NCBI RefSeq assembly: GCF_004136635.1 | Contig: NZ_NOIU01000001.1 | Coordinates: 682,001-746,000, forward strand | DNA: 64,000 nt | Direction of reading: 5' to 3' | Source of the DNA: Rothia halotolerans | Lineage (GTDB): Bacteria; Actinomycetota; Actinomycetes; Actinomycetales; Micrococcaceae | Shown: positions 33,142-42,211 of the stretch, one piece after another | How the letters are laid out: every line of letters starts with the position of its first letter | How positions within the stretch are numbered: position 1 is the first letter of the stretch | Notes under the pieces: model-generated | Seen by the model: only the letters and a program-made list of their open reading frames with translations | What the model was told of the DNA's origin: nothing | Database searches by the model: none | Translations under genes and position numbers: made by a program

Positions 33142-34668
33142 ATGACCGCACAGGACCGCACCGTCCCCACCGCCGACATCGTCAACCTGCTGGCCGGGAT
33201 CGCCCCCGGTGACCCGTTGGACCGCCTGCGCGACCTGCGCCCGCAGGCCAAGGAGAACGCCCAGCGCAGCTTCGCCGCGCTCCTGGAGCCGGAGGAGCCC
33301 GGCGCCTTCACGATCCCGCAGCGCTACGCCGTCGCGACCTTCGTGGCCGAGGTGACCGGCTCGGACGCGGCACGGCACTTCTACGGGGACGTCCTGGAGG
33401 ACGAGGCGCCCCAGGACGTCGTGGCGGCGGTCGACGCCGCCGGGGCGGCCGCGATCGAGTCGGGGCCGGGGATCGGCGTCGGCGGACCGACGGCCCGCGA
33501 CCGCGTCGTCGGCCCCTACGGCGACTACCCCGTCCCGGAGCTCGCGGCGGAGAACGTGCCCGGCCCCGTGTTCCTGCTCCCGGCTGCGTCCCGCCGCGTG
33601 CTGGGCGAGGAGCTCGCCTCCGCGCTGGAGTACGCCCACCTGCTGGTCCTCCACCCGCGCGACTCCGCGCCCCGGCACCTCAGCGCGCTGCTCGAGGCGG
33701 GCTGGGACGAGGACGGCGTCGTCTCCCTGGCCCAGCTGGTCTCCTTCCTGAGCTTCCAGATCCGCGCGGCGGAGGGGCTGGCGGCGCTCGGGGCCGACGC
33801 CGGGCGCGGGAAGTCGGATGGGCGGTCCGGCGGCGCGTCGGAGGCGGGAGACGGCGCATCGGAGGCGGCCGGCTCGCAGCCGGGCGACGAATCCTCGGAG
33901 GGCGGCCCCTCGGACGACGCCGCGGCGCACGGCGCCGCCGGGCCCGATGCGAGGGGCGGCGACGTGACCGCCGCTTCCCCCGAGACCGACGAGTCGTCGT
34001 CGAACGCGGAAGACGGTCTGCACGAGCGCGTCACCGACTACCCGGCGCTGAAGCGCCCCGAGCGGTTCCGGCGCGGCGGCCTCGGCTGGCTGCCGTGGAT
34101 CAGCCCCGTCCCCGAGGCCGCGCTGACGGACCGGCAGCGCGAGGCCCTCGTCGAGGAGTCGCGGACCAAGAGCCCCTACTTCCGGCTGCTCGTGCGCGAC
34201 CCCGACGCCCTGGAGGCCCGTACCCTCACCGACTTCGACATCTTCTACAACACCGAGGGCGGCCTCTCCCGCGCCGAGCGCGAGGTCGCCGCGACGGTCG
34301 CCTCCCGCCTCAACGGGTGCCTGTTCTGCGCCTCGATCCACTCCCACCGCGCGGTGCAGGAGGACGAGGGCTACCTCGACGCCGTGCAGCGGCTGCTCGA
34401 CGCCGGCGTCGAGGTCGAGCTGCGCCGCGGGCCCGACGAGGCCGGCCTCCCCACCCCCGAGGCCGACGCCCGCTGGGCCGCCATCACGGCGGCCTCGGCC
34501 GCGCTGACCCGCACGCCGCAGGAGTTCTCGGCGCGGGAGGTGGACGCCCTCCACCGGGCGGGCCTCGAGGACGGCGAGATCATCGACATGATCAACGGCG
34601 CGTCCTTCTTCAACTGGGCCAACCGCCTGATGCTCTCCCTCGGGGAGCCGGAGCGCATCGGGGTCTGA
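33142..34668 (+). CDS. Fused CMD-domain / AhpD-like protein (Avi_7170 + Avi_7169 types)
   Basis: The 508-residue protein has two parts. Residues 1-225 resemble the CMD-domain protein of this neighbourhood (IVNLLAGIAPGDPLDRLRDLRPQAKENAQRSF). A disordered acidic linker spans about 226-295, and residues 300-508 resemble its alkylhydroperoxidase-domain partner (LGWLPWISPVPEAALTDRQREALVEE, SPYFRLLVRDPDALEARTLTDFDIFYNTEGGL). AhpD-type catalytic residues are in RLNGCLFCASIHSHR (CxxC plus His). In many genomes the two halves are separate genes, so this is a fusion. It is the last gene of the transporter/LLM operon, 124 bp after the LLM gene, and the family's role is unknown. Confidence 0.85.
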   Translation: MTAQDRTVPTADIVNLLAGIAPGDPLDRLRDLRPQAKENAQRSFAALLEPEEPGAFTIPQRYAVATFVAEVTGSDAARHFYGDVLEDEAPQDVVAAVDAAGAAAIESGPGIGVGGPTARDRVVGPYGDYPVPELAAENVPGPVFLLPAASRRVLGEELASALEYAHLLVLHPRDSAPRHLSALLEAGWDEDGVVSLAQLVSFLSFQIRAAEGLAALGADAGRGKSDGRSGGASEAGDGASEAAGSQPGDESSEGGPSDDAAAHGAAGPDARGGDVTAASPETDESSSNAEDGLHERVTDYPALKRPERFRRGGLGWLPWISPVPEAALTDRQREALVEESRTKSPYFRLLVRDPDALEARTLTDFDIFYNTEGGLSRAEREVAATVASRLNGCLFCASIHSHRAVQEDEGYLDAVQRLLDAGVEVELRRGPDEAGLPTPEADARWAAITAASAALTRTPQEFSAREVDALHRAGLEDGEIIDMINGASFFNWANRLMLSLGEPERIGV

Positions 34669-34736
34669 TCGGCCGGCACGACGGCGCGGGACCGGGACGG
34701 CAGGGCGTGCGGCGGCGGGGCCGCGCGCCCGTCTCC

Positions 34737-36071
<1,335 letters not shown>

Positions 36072-36201
36072 CCCAGCTCCTTCGCCTCGGTGTCCGCCCG
36101 CCCCTGACGCCGGGGCCCTCCCACGATATGCCGCCGGGCGAACCGTGCCGGGTTCATCGGGCCGGCAGGTCCCGGCGTCGGTGCCCTGACCGCCCGCCCT
36201 C

Positions 36202-36226
36202 TACAATGAAAAGTGATCCACATCAC
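36202..36226 (+). promoter_or_regulatory. Promoter with CRP/GlxR-like operator
   Basis: TACAAT (36202-36207), a good -10, is followed by GTGA-TCCACA-TCAC (36213-36226), which fits the GTGA-N6-TCAC core of cAMP-receptor-protein (GlxR-type) sites. Lying over or just after the transcription start, it would act as a repressor site. Confidence 0.5.
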
Positions 36227-36243
36227 CAAACTCGGGGGTCACC

Positions 36244-37515
36244 GTGAAACCTCACACCGTATACCGCGACGGCTTCTACCGCAGCGAGTCCTGGGACTAC
36301 GCCGTCCGCTGCCTGCTCGGCCGGGCGAGCCGGGGCGGGAGCGAGCCCGGGGAGGTGCTGGCCACGGTCGCCCGGGTCGAGGAGGGGGACCACGCCGGCT
36401 GGTTCTCCGCCTGGCACGACCTCGGCTGCCACCTCGCCACGGTCGGCGACGCCGCGACCGCCCGGGGGCATCGCACCAGCGCCGCCCGCGCCTTCCTCCG
36501 CTCCGCCAACTACCTCGCCGCCGCCCTGGAGAGCATCGACCAGCTCCCCTCCGCCGAGGCCCTGGTCCCCACCTTCCGCACGCACCGGCTGGTCTGGGAG
36601 GCCTTCGTCGCCACGAGTCGGTGGAGCATCGAGGAGGTCGAGATCCCCTACGAGGACTCCACGATGCCGGGCTGGCACTTCCACCCCGACGAGGCGCGGC
36701 CGCCCGCCCCGACGCTCGTCGTCGTCAACGGCAGCGACGGCACGCTGAGCGGGCTGTGGTGCGAGATCGCCGAGGCCGCGCTGGAGCGGGGCTACGGCGT
36801 CCTCCTGTTCGACGGCCCCGGCCAGCAGTCGATGCTCTTCGAGCGGGGCGTCCCCTTCCGGCCGGACTGGGAGGCGGTGCTGACGCCGGTGGTCGAGCAC
36901 CTGCAGGGGCGCGACGACGTCGACCCCGAGCGCCTCGCCCTCTACGGCGTCAGCCAGGGCGGTTATTGGGCGACGCGGGCGATGGCCTTCGAGCACCGAT
37001 TCGCGGCCGCCGTCCTGGACGGCGGCGTCGTCGACGTCTCCGCGTCCTGGCGCAAGGAGATCCCGGCCCCGATCCTGCGACTCTACGAGCGCGGCGAGCG
37101 GGCGAAGTTCGAGCGCGCGATGGAGCTGGGCATGCGGCTGCCCGGCGGCAGGCGGACCGAGGCGGTGTGGAACTTCCGGGCCCGGCCCTACGGCGCCGAC
37201 GGGTACGCCGGGACGCTGGACGCGGTCTCGCAACACGACGCCGCCGACGTCGCCGGCCGGGTGCGGACTCCGACCCTGATCCTCTCCCCTGACCGGGAGC
37301 AATTCTTCCCCGGCCAGTCCGAGGAGCTGTCCGGGATGATCGAGGGCTCGGACTTCATGCCCTTCAGCGACGCCGAGGGCGCCTCCTTCCACTGCCAGCC
37401 GATGGCGCGCGAGCTCACCGCCCAGCGCACCCTCGACTGGCTCGACGAGCGGCTGGCACCGCGGCGGGGCCGGACGTCCCGCGCCGGAGGAGGCGCCGCC
37501 GAGGGGCGCGGCTGA
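36244..37515 (+). CDS. Alpha/beta hydrolase (FrsA-like / acyl-peptide hydrolase type)
   Basis: The 423-residue protein has a helical N-terminal cap (about residues 1-135) and a C-terminal alpha/beta hydrolase domain. VVVNGSDGTLSG forms the oxyanion region, LFDGPGQQSMLFERG follows strand 4, GVSQGGYWATR holds the nucleophile Ser (about residue 239), and LILSPDREQFFPGQSEEL and SFHCQPMA near the end should hold the acid and His. The layout resembles 2,6-dihydroxypseudooxynicotine hydrolase and FrsA relatives, which cleave C-C or ester bonds. The start is GTG 36244 after a GGGGG stretch. A CRP-like site lies just upstream, so carbon control is possible. Confidence 0.82.
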   Translation: MKPHTVYRDGFYRSESWDYAVRCLLGRASRGGSEPGEVLATVARVEEGDHAGWFSAWHDLGCHLATVGDAATARGHRTSAARAFLRSANYLAAALESIDQLPSAEALVPTFRTHRLVWEAFVATSRWSIEEVEIPYEDSTMPGWHFHPDEARPPAPTLVVVNGSDGTLSGLWCEIAEAALERGYGVLLFDGPGQQSMLFERGVPFRPDWEAVLTPVVEHLQGRDDVDPERLALYGVSQGGYWATRAMAFEHRFAAAVLDGGVVDVSASWRKEIPAPILRLYERGERAKFERAMELGMRLPGGRRTEAVWNFRARPYGADGYAGTLDAVSQHDAADVAGRVRTPTLILSPDREQFFPGQSEELSGMIEGSDFMPFSDAEGASFHCQPMARELTAQRTLDWLDERLAPRRGRTSRAGGGAAEGRG

Positions 37516-37671
37516 GGGTCAGCGCTGAGCCGGGGAGGGGCCACCGGGAGGGCTGCCGGCGGGACCGATCGCCCGTCCTTCTCATTGACCCGGGTGGGCG
37601 CGGCCCCCTACCCTGGCAGCCCGAACCCCGAGGACGCCCATGCCGCATCCCCGCCGGAAGGAGGCCGCTCC

Positions 37672-37938
37672 TTGCCCGTAGAGCAGTCCTCCTCGCGAAC
37701 GCACCGCCTCATCGCCCGTCTCACGCTGCTGGCCTCAGGCCTGGCCGCCGCGGGCGCCGTCTGGGCACGCTGCGCGACAGATTCCGAGGACGCCGACTGG
37801 ATGGCGCTCAGCGTCCTCTTCGTCTACCTCCTCGCGACGGCCGCCGGCCTCCTCCTGGTGAGCCTCCTCTTCTACGCGATGACCCGCCTCGACCGGAGAG
37901 AGGGCCGCGGTCGCGAGCGGAGAGAAGGCCGCGGTTAA
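37672..37938 (+). CDS. Small two-TM membrane protein, unknown
   Basis: The 88-residue protein starts at a TTG (37672) with GGAAGGAGG at 37656-37664. TM helices lie at about residues 15-35 (IARLTLLASGLAAAGAVWARC) and 45-70 (MALSVLFVYLLATAAGLLLVSLLFYAM), followed by an Arg/Glu/Gly-rich tail. An open frame extends 29 codons upstream, but the Shine-Dalgarno decides for the TTG. No domain is recognised. It may be expressed alone or with the SDR that follows 118 bp later. Confidence 0.55.
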   Translation: MPVEQSSSRTHRLIARLTLLASGLAAAGAVWARCATDSEDADWMALSVLFVYLLATAAGLLLVSLLFYAMTRLDRREGRGRERREGRG

Positions 37939-38055
37939 GCCCCCCCCCCGCCGCGCGTTCACCCACCGCTGAGCCCCTTCCGCCGCGCCCGCGCGCTGGG
38001 AGAATCGACAGGGCATCGACAACGATCCGCAGATCCATCCCCAACAGGAGGACGC

Positions 38056-38814
38056 ATGACGCAGACCCAGCTCAGCGAAGAGACCACCCACGCGCTCGAC
38101 GACGTCGTCGCGGCGATCGAGGGCACCGACCTTCCCGTCGCGGTGCTGACCGGCGCCTCCGGCGGGATGGGCCGCGAGATCGCCGCCGACCTCTCGAAGG
38201 ACCGCCTGGTCGTGGCGGTGGGCCGCAGCCGCGAGCGCCTCGCCGAGGCCGCCGAGCGGGCCGGGGAGGGCGGCGTCGTCGTCCTGCCCTGCGAGCTCGG
38301 GGAGCTGGGGGCCATCGAGGAGGTCTTCTCCCGGCTGCCGCGGGTCGACGCGCTGATCAACGCCGCCGCGATCGCGCCCCGCTCGACGGTCGAGGACGCC
38401 TCGGTCGAGGACTGGCAGGAGATGCTGAGCACCAACGTCGTCGCGCCGGCCGAGCTGACGCGGGTGCTGCTGCCCCGGCTGCGCGAGACCGAGGGGATCG
38501 TGGTGTTCATCGGCTCGGGCGCCTCCCGGGCGGTGACCCCGTACAACGTCACCTACGCCGCGTCCAAGCACGCGCTGCAGGCCGTGGCGGACGGGCTGCG
38601 CAAGCAGGTGGCCGGCGACGGCGTCCGCGTCTCCACCGTCTCCCCCGGCCCGACCGACACCCCGATGGTCCAGTGGGACGACGACTACCCGAAGGCCGCG
38701 CCGGAGCGGCTGATCGAGCCGGGCACGGTCGCCCGCTCGGTGCGCCACGTCGTCGACGCCCCGGCGGACACCCAGCTGGCCGAGGTGTGGGTGCGGCCGC
38801 GCGTGGAGGCGTAG
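38056..38814 (+). CDS. Short-chain dehydrogenase/reductase
   Basis: The 252-residue SDR has AVLTGASGGMGREIAADL (TGxxxGxG) at about residues 29-46, LINAAAIAPR in place of NNAG, catalytic Ser in FIGSGASR, YAASKHALQ (YxxxK) and a VSPGPTDTPM loop. The first 25 residues are an extra helix. It lacks an obvious partner, so the substrate is unknown. The ATG follows AGGAGGACGC. It is convergent with the MFS gene; the 100-bp gap holds short CTAGGC-rich repeats but no clear terminator. Confidence 0.88.
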   Translation: MTQTQLSEETTHALDDVVAAIEGTDLPVAVLTGASGGMGREIAADLSKDRLVVAVGRSRERLAEAAERAGEGGVVVLPCELGELGAIEEVFSRLPRVDALINAAAIAPRSTVEDASVEDWQEMLSTNVVAPAELTRVLLPRLRETEGIVVFIGSGASRAVTPYNVTYAASKHALQAVADGLRKQVAGDGVRVSTVSPGPTDTPMVQWDDDYPKAAPERLIEPGTVARSVRHVVDAPADTQLAEVWVRPRVEA

Positions 38815-38916
38815 GGCGCCGCAGCGACGCCGGGCGGGCCGGCCTGGACCGACTAGGCCTGGCCTGACTAGGATCGGCTTGGCCCGGCCTCCGGGAGCCT
38901 CGCCGGGCCCTCCCGC

Positions 38917-40152
38917 CTAGGCCTCGCCGCCCCGCCCGTGCCCTCCGCCCCGCGGCCGGGCCGTGAGCGAGATCGCGGCGCACGCGGCCGCCAGGACGAT
39001 CCCGAGCAGGAGGGAGACCGGGTACGGGACCCAGGGGGCGAGGGCGCTCAGCAGCGCGGGCGCCAGGAAGCCGACGTAGGTCAGCGAGAAGTACGCCGCG
39101 GTCACGGTGCCCAGGTGCTCGTCCGGGGTGATCCGCTGGACCTCGGTGAGCCCGGTGACCAGCGCGATCCCGTAGCCCGTGCCCAGCACGACGCCGGCTG
39201 CGAGCGCGAGCTCGATCCGCAGGCTCGCGGCGGCCCACGCCGCCGCGGCGAGTCCCACGCAGATGAAGCCCATCGCGAGCCCGATCGGGTTCCGGTAGGC
39301 GGCGACCAGCTGGCGCGCCCACGCCTGGCCGAGCAACCCCGTCGACATCATGATGACGGCCAGCAGCGCGGCGAAGGCGATGGGGAGGCTGCCCACCGCC
39401 GGCGCCATCACCACCGGGATGACCGCCTGGGCTACGGTGCCGGCGACGAAGACCCAGGGGGCGATCGGCAGCACCGACCGCGCGAAGTGCGCCCACAGCC
39501 CCGAGGGGACCCGGGCGGACGCCGCCTTCGGAGCCTTCTCCTGCCGCGGCCTGGTCTCGGGGACCCGCAGCAGCGAGACCCCGGCGAGGACGGCGAGCAG
39601 GATGTGCAGCAGGTAGGGCGCCGTCGTGGGCCAGGGGCTCCACTGGGCCAGGGCGCCCGCCACGGTCGCGCCGGCCAGGAAGCCGCCGGTCAGGGGGTTG
39701 GCCGAGCGCCGCGCCGCGACGCCGGGCCTGCGCTCCCCCGCGGCGTCGCCGAGCTCCTTGACCCAGGTGGAGCCCACCGCCATGACCAGCCCGAGTGCGG
39801 CGCCGCACAGGATCCGCCCCGCGCCCAGGGCGAGCACCGAGCCGGGCAGCAGCGCCATGATCGCCGAGCCGAGGGCGCTGATCGGGGCGGCGGGCAGCAG
39901 CACCGGCTTGCGGCCGATGCGGTCCGAGAGCCTCCCGCCGATCAGCAGCGCCGGGATGATCCCCAGGATGTAGGCGCCCAGGAGGATGTTCACGGTGAGC
40001 GTCGAGAAGTCGCTGATCTCGCGGTACATGATCAGCAGCGGCGTGAACTCGTTGCCGCCCCAGGCCACGGCCAGGATGGTCAGGGCCACGGGGATCCAGG
40101 CGGAGCGGCCGGGGACGGGGATGCGGGAGGAGCGGGGCGGGGTCAGGGGCAT
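38917..40152 (-). CDS. Major facilitator superfamily transporter
   Basis: The 411-residue protein has twelve TM helices. ILGIIPALLIGGRLSDRIGRKPVLL carries the MFS loop 2-3 motif (GGRLSDRIGRK), and a long central loop (RVPETRPRQEKAPKAASARVPSG) separates the halves. The second half has AVIMMSTGLLGQ and GIALVTGLTEVQRITPDEHLGTVTAAYFSLTYVGFLAP. It is probably a drug or metabolite exporter. The ATG at 40152 gives a compact N-terminus before helix 1; the frame stays open upstream to about 40380, but those residues are low-complexity Arg/Pro. The leader reaches back to the repeated element at 40415-40440. Confidence 0.87.
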   Translation of the reverse strand: MPLTPPRSSRIPVPGRSAWIPVALTILAVAWGGNEFTPLLIMYREISDFSTLTVNILLGAYILGIIPALLIGGRLSDRIGRKPVLLPAAPISALGSAIMALLPGSVLALGAGRILCGAALGLVMAVGSTWVKELGDAAGERRPGVAARRSANPLTGGFLAGATVAGALAQWSPWPTTAPYLLHILLAVLAGVSLLRVPETRPRQEKAPKAASARVPSGLWAHFARSVLPIAPWVFVAGTVAQAVIPVVMAPAVGSLPIAFAALLAVIMMSTGLLGQAWARQLVAAYRNPIGLAMGFICVGLAAAAWAAASLRIELALAAGVVLGTGYGIALVTGLTEVQRITPDEHLGTVTAAYFSLTYVGFLAPALLSALAPWVPYPVSLLLGIVLAAACAAISLTARPRGGGHGRGGEA

Positions 40153-40414
40153 GGGCTGGCGGGCGCGACGTCGTGGGCGGACGAGGACGCGGCGTGTCCT
40201 TCCTCGAGGAGAGATGACGGGCGGCAGGGCAGGCCGGAGCCGCCCGCATGGGCCGGGCGGCGCCCCCATCCAGAATGCCCCGGGCGGGTGGGCGCGGCAA
40301 GCCGGACGCGCGGGTCCGGGCGCGACGTCGTTCCCCGATGTCTCCCAGGCTTTTCCGAGGCCGTGCCGGGGCCCACTCAACGTCGCGGACAGGATCGGTT
40401 CCTAGAGTAGGAAC

Positions 40415-40440
40415 TACCTCATAGGTGCGAGTGATTGATG
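40415..40440 (-). repeat. Copy B of a repeated intergenic element
   Basis: On the minus strand this reads CATCAATCACTCGCACC then TATGAGGTA, identical to copy A at 26310-26337 except for two bases missing. It abuts a perfect 7-3-7 inverted repeat (40398-40414) on one side and a GC hairpin on the other. Confidence 0.7.
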
Positions 40441-40445
40441 GAGAG

Positions 40446-40482
40446 CAGCCCCGCACGGATCGTCAGGTCCGTGACGGGGCTG
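40446..40482 (+). terminator. GC hairpin beside repeat copy B
   Basis: CAGCCCCG-CACGGA (40446-40459) pairs with TCCGTG-A-CGGGGCTG (40468-40482) with one bulged A and an 8-base loop. On the plus strand it is followed by TTCTTCG, so it looks like the terminator of a short plus-strand RNA or an attenuator ahead of the gene at 40770. Confidence 0.5.
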
Positions 40483-40769
40483 TTCTTCGTCCGGGGCCCT
40501 TGCCGGGGCCGAGATCCCGCCCCGCCGCGTCAGGCGGGCGACTGCCACCTTCGAGCACCCTGCGGGCGGTTCCCCCTCAACCGCCTCTCCCCGACGGGCG
40601 CCCCCAGCCGCATCCCCGGCGGACGGTCCCATCGGACGCGGCTTGCCCTCGCCGGATCCTCCTGCCGGCAGCCCGCCGGGATATGCTCACCCTTCAGGCC
40701 CGCGATCCCGGTCGCGCCCCGATTCCGATTCGGTTCCGGCCCCGACCCCGACCCCGAGAGGAGGGCACC

Positions 40770-41432
40770 ATGCCCCGCCGCCCCCAGCTCAAGCGCCCCG
40801 CGCTCTCCCCCCTGAACCTGCCCGAGCTGGAGGAGGGCGACCCCGCCTCGCTCGAGGGGGAGGACCGGTGCGAACGGGCGCGCTTCACCGACGTCGACGT
40901 CTCGGGCCGGGACCTCTCCGGCATCGAGTTCTCCGAGTGCGAGCTGCTGCGCCCGACCGCCCACGAGACCCGCCTGCGGGGCGCCCGCTTCTCGGAGACC
41001 CGGATCGAGCGGATGCTCGCCCCCGCCCTCGACGCGCCGGGGTGCACCCTGCGCGACGTCGAGCTGACCGGCTCCCGGCTGGGCGCCGTCGAGCTGCACG
41101 ACGCCGAGGTCCGCCAGCTGGTGGTGGAGGACAGCCGGATCGACTGGCTGAACCTGCGCGGCGGCCGGATGCACGACGTCGTCTTCCGCCGCTGCCGCTT
41201 CGGCGAGCTGGACCTCGTCGGGCTCGCGGCGGAGCGGGTCGCCTTCGAGGAGTGCAGCGCGGACTCCGTGCGGTTCCGCGACGCCGTCCTGCGCCACGTG
41301 GACCTGCGCGGGTTGGAGATGGCCTCGGTCTCCGGGCTGGAGGGCATGAAGGGCACCGTGATCACCCCCGAGCAGTCGATGCGGCTGACGCCGGCCTTCG
41401 CCGAGCACTTCGGCCTGCTGGTCGCCGAGTAG
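40770..41432 (+). CDS. Pentapeptide-repeat-like protein
   Basis: The 220-residue protein has repeated A/L-x-F/L-x-x units from about residue 35 on (RARFTDVDVSGRDLSGIEFSECELLRPTAHETRLRGARFSETRI, then VEDSRIDWLNLRGGRMHDVVFRRCRFGELDLVG), which form a right-handed quadrilateral beta-helix. The C-terminus leaves the repeat with VITPEQSMRLTPAFAEHFGLLV, often seen in actinobacterial members. Some pentapeptide proteins mimic DNA and protect gyrase; no such role can be assigned here. ATG 40770 follows AGAGGAGGG. A PAP2-like gene begins 5 bp after its stop. Confidence 0.82.
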   Translation: MPRRPQLKRPALSPLNLPELEEGDPASLEGEDRCERARFTDVDVSGRDLSGIEFSECELLRPTAHETRLRGARFSETRIERMLAPALDAPGCTLRDVELTGSRLGAVELHDAEVRQLVVEDSRIDWLNLRGGRMHDVVFRRCRFGELDLVGLAAERVAFEECSADSVRFRDAVLRHVDLRGLEMASVSGLEGMKGTVITPEQSMRLTPAFAEHFGLLVAE

Positions 41433-41437
41433 GGCCG

Positions 41438-42088
41438 ATGGAGTCCCAGCGCCCCTCCGCCCCGAGCCGTCCCATCCCTCCCACCCCGGAGAGCCCCGTG
41501 CAGAACCGTCCCAGCCGTCTCGACCGCCTCGCCCGCTTCTGCGGGAAGGAGGTATTCTCCCCCTTCGTCCTCGCCGGGATCCTCCTGCTCGCCGTGCCGC
41601 TGGCGAGCACCGGGCACTGGCTCTGGCAGGCGGCCGTGGGGCTGGTCAGCGTCGTCGGGATCCCGCTGGCGCTCTCGCTGTGGTTCGCGCGCACCGGCCG
41701 CACCACGGACAAGTTCATCTACCACCGGCGGCAGCGGTACGGCTTCTACGGCATCTCGCTGCTCTCGATCGCGGCCGGCGCCGCGGTGCTGCTGCTCACC
41801 CCGAGCGCACCCGAGGTGAAGGCCCTCATCCTGGCGATGCTCGTGGCGATCCTCGCCATCGCGCTGGTCAACTTCCGGCTCAAGGCCAGCGCGCACGCCG
41901 GCATGAGCGCGCTCTTCGCCGTGCTGATCCCCGGCCTGTTCGGGCCGTGGTGGCTGCTCGCCACGATCCCCGTGCACGCGACCGTGTGGTGGTCGCGCTG
42001 GGCCCAGCGGCGGCACACCACGGCGGAGCTCGTCGTCGGGACCCTCATCGGCGGGGCGATCGGGGCCGGTTACCTCACCCTGACCTGA
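41438..42088 (+). CDS. PAP2-superfamily-like membrane phosphatase
   Basis: The 216-residue protein has a Pro/Ser-rich N-terminus and five or six TM helices. KASAHAGMSALF and SRWAQRRHTTAELVVGTLIGG resemble the second (SGH) and third (SRxxxxxHxxxD) PAP2 motifs, with Ala for Gly and Glu for Asp; the first motif (KxxxxxxRP) is not evident. Catalytic activity is therefore uncertain. Family members dephosphorylate lipid phosphates at the membrane. ATG 41438 has AGGG close by; GTG 41498 with GGAGAG six bases ahead is an alternative start. It is probably co-transcribed with the pentapeptide-like gene. Confidence 0.75.
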   Translation: MESQRPSAPSRPIPPTPESPVQNRPSRLDRLARFCGKEVFSPFVLAGILLLAVPLASTGHWLWQAAVGLVSVVGIPLALSLWFARTGRTTDKFIYHRRQRYGFYGISLLSIAAGAAVLLLTPSAPEVKALILAMLVAILAIALVNFRLKASAHAGMSALFAVLIPGLFGPWWLLATIPVHATVWWSRWAQRRHTTAELVVGTLIGGAIGAGYLTLT

Positions 42089-42211
42089 CTCCCCCGAGGA
42101 CGACGCCGGGGCTGCCTCCTCCCGCCGACCAGCGGCTTTTCGGGTTTTCCCGAACCGCCTCCTACGAGTTCCTCCGTTCCGGAGCGGCCCGGAGCCCTCT
42201 AGCTTAGAAGC

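Larger units (their letters stand above)
40153..40769. other. Intergenic region between MFS and pentapeptide-like genes
   Basis: About 617 bases without a credible gene. It holds a perfect inverted repeat GTTCCTA-GAG-TAGGAAC (40398-40414), the repeated element copy B (40415-40440) and the hairpin at 40446-40482. The remaining stretches (40153-40397 and 40483-40769) are GC-rich, open in several frames, and show no clear regulatory site except AGAGGAGGG just before 40770. Confidence 0.6.
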
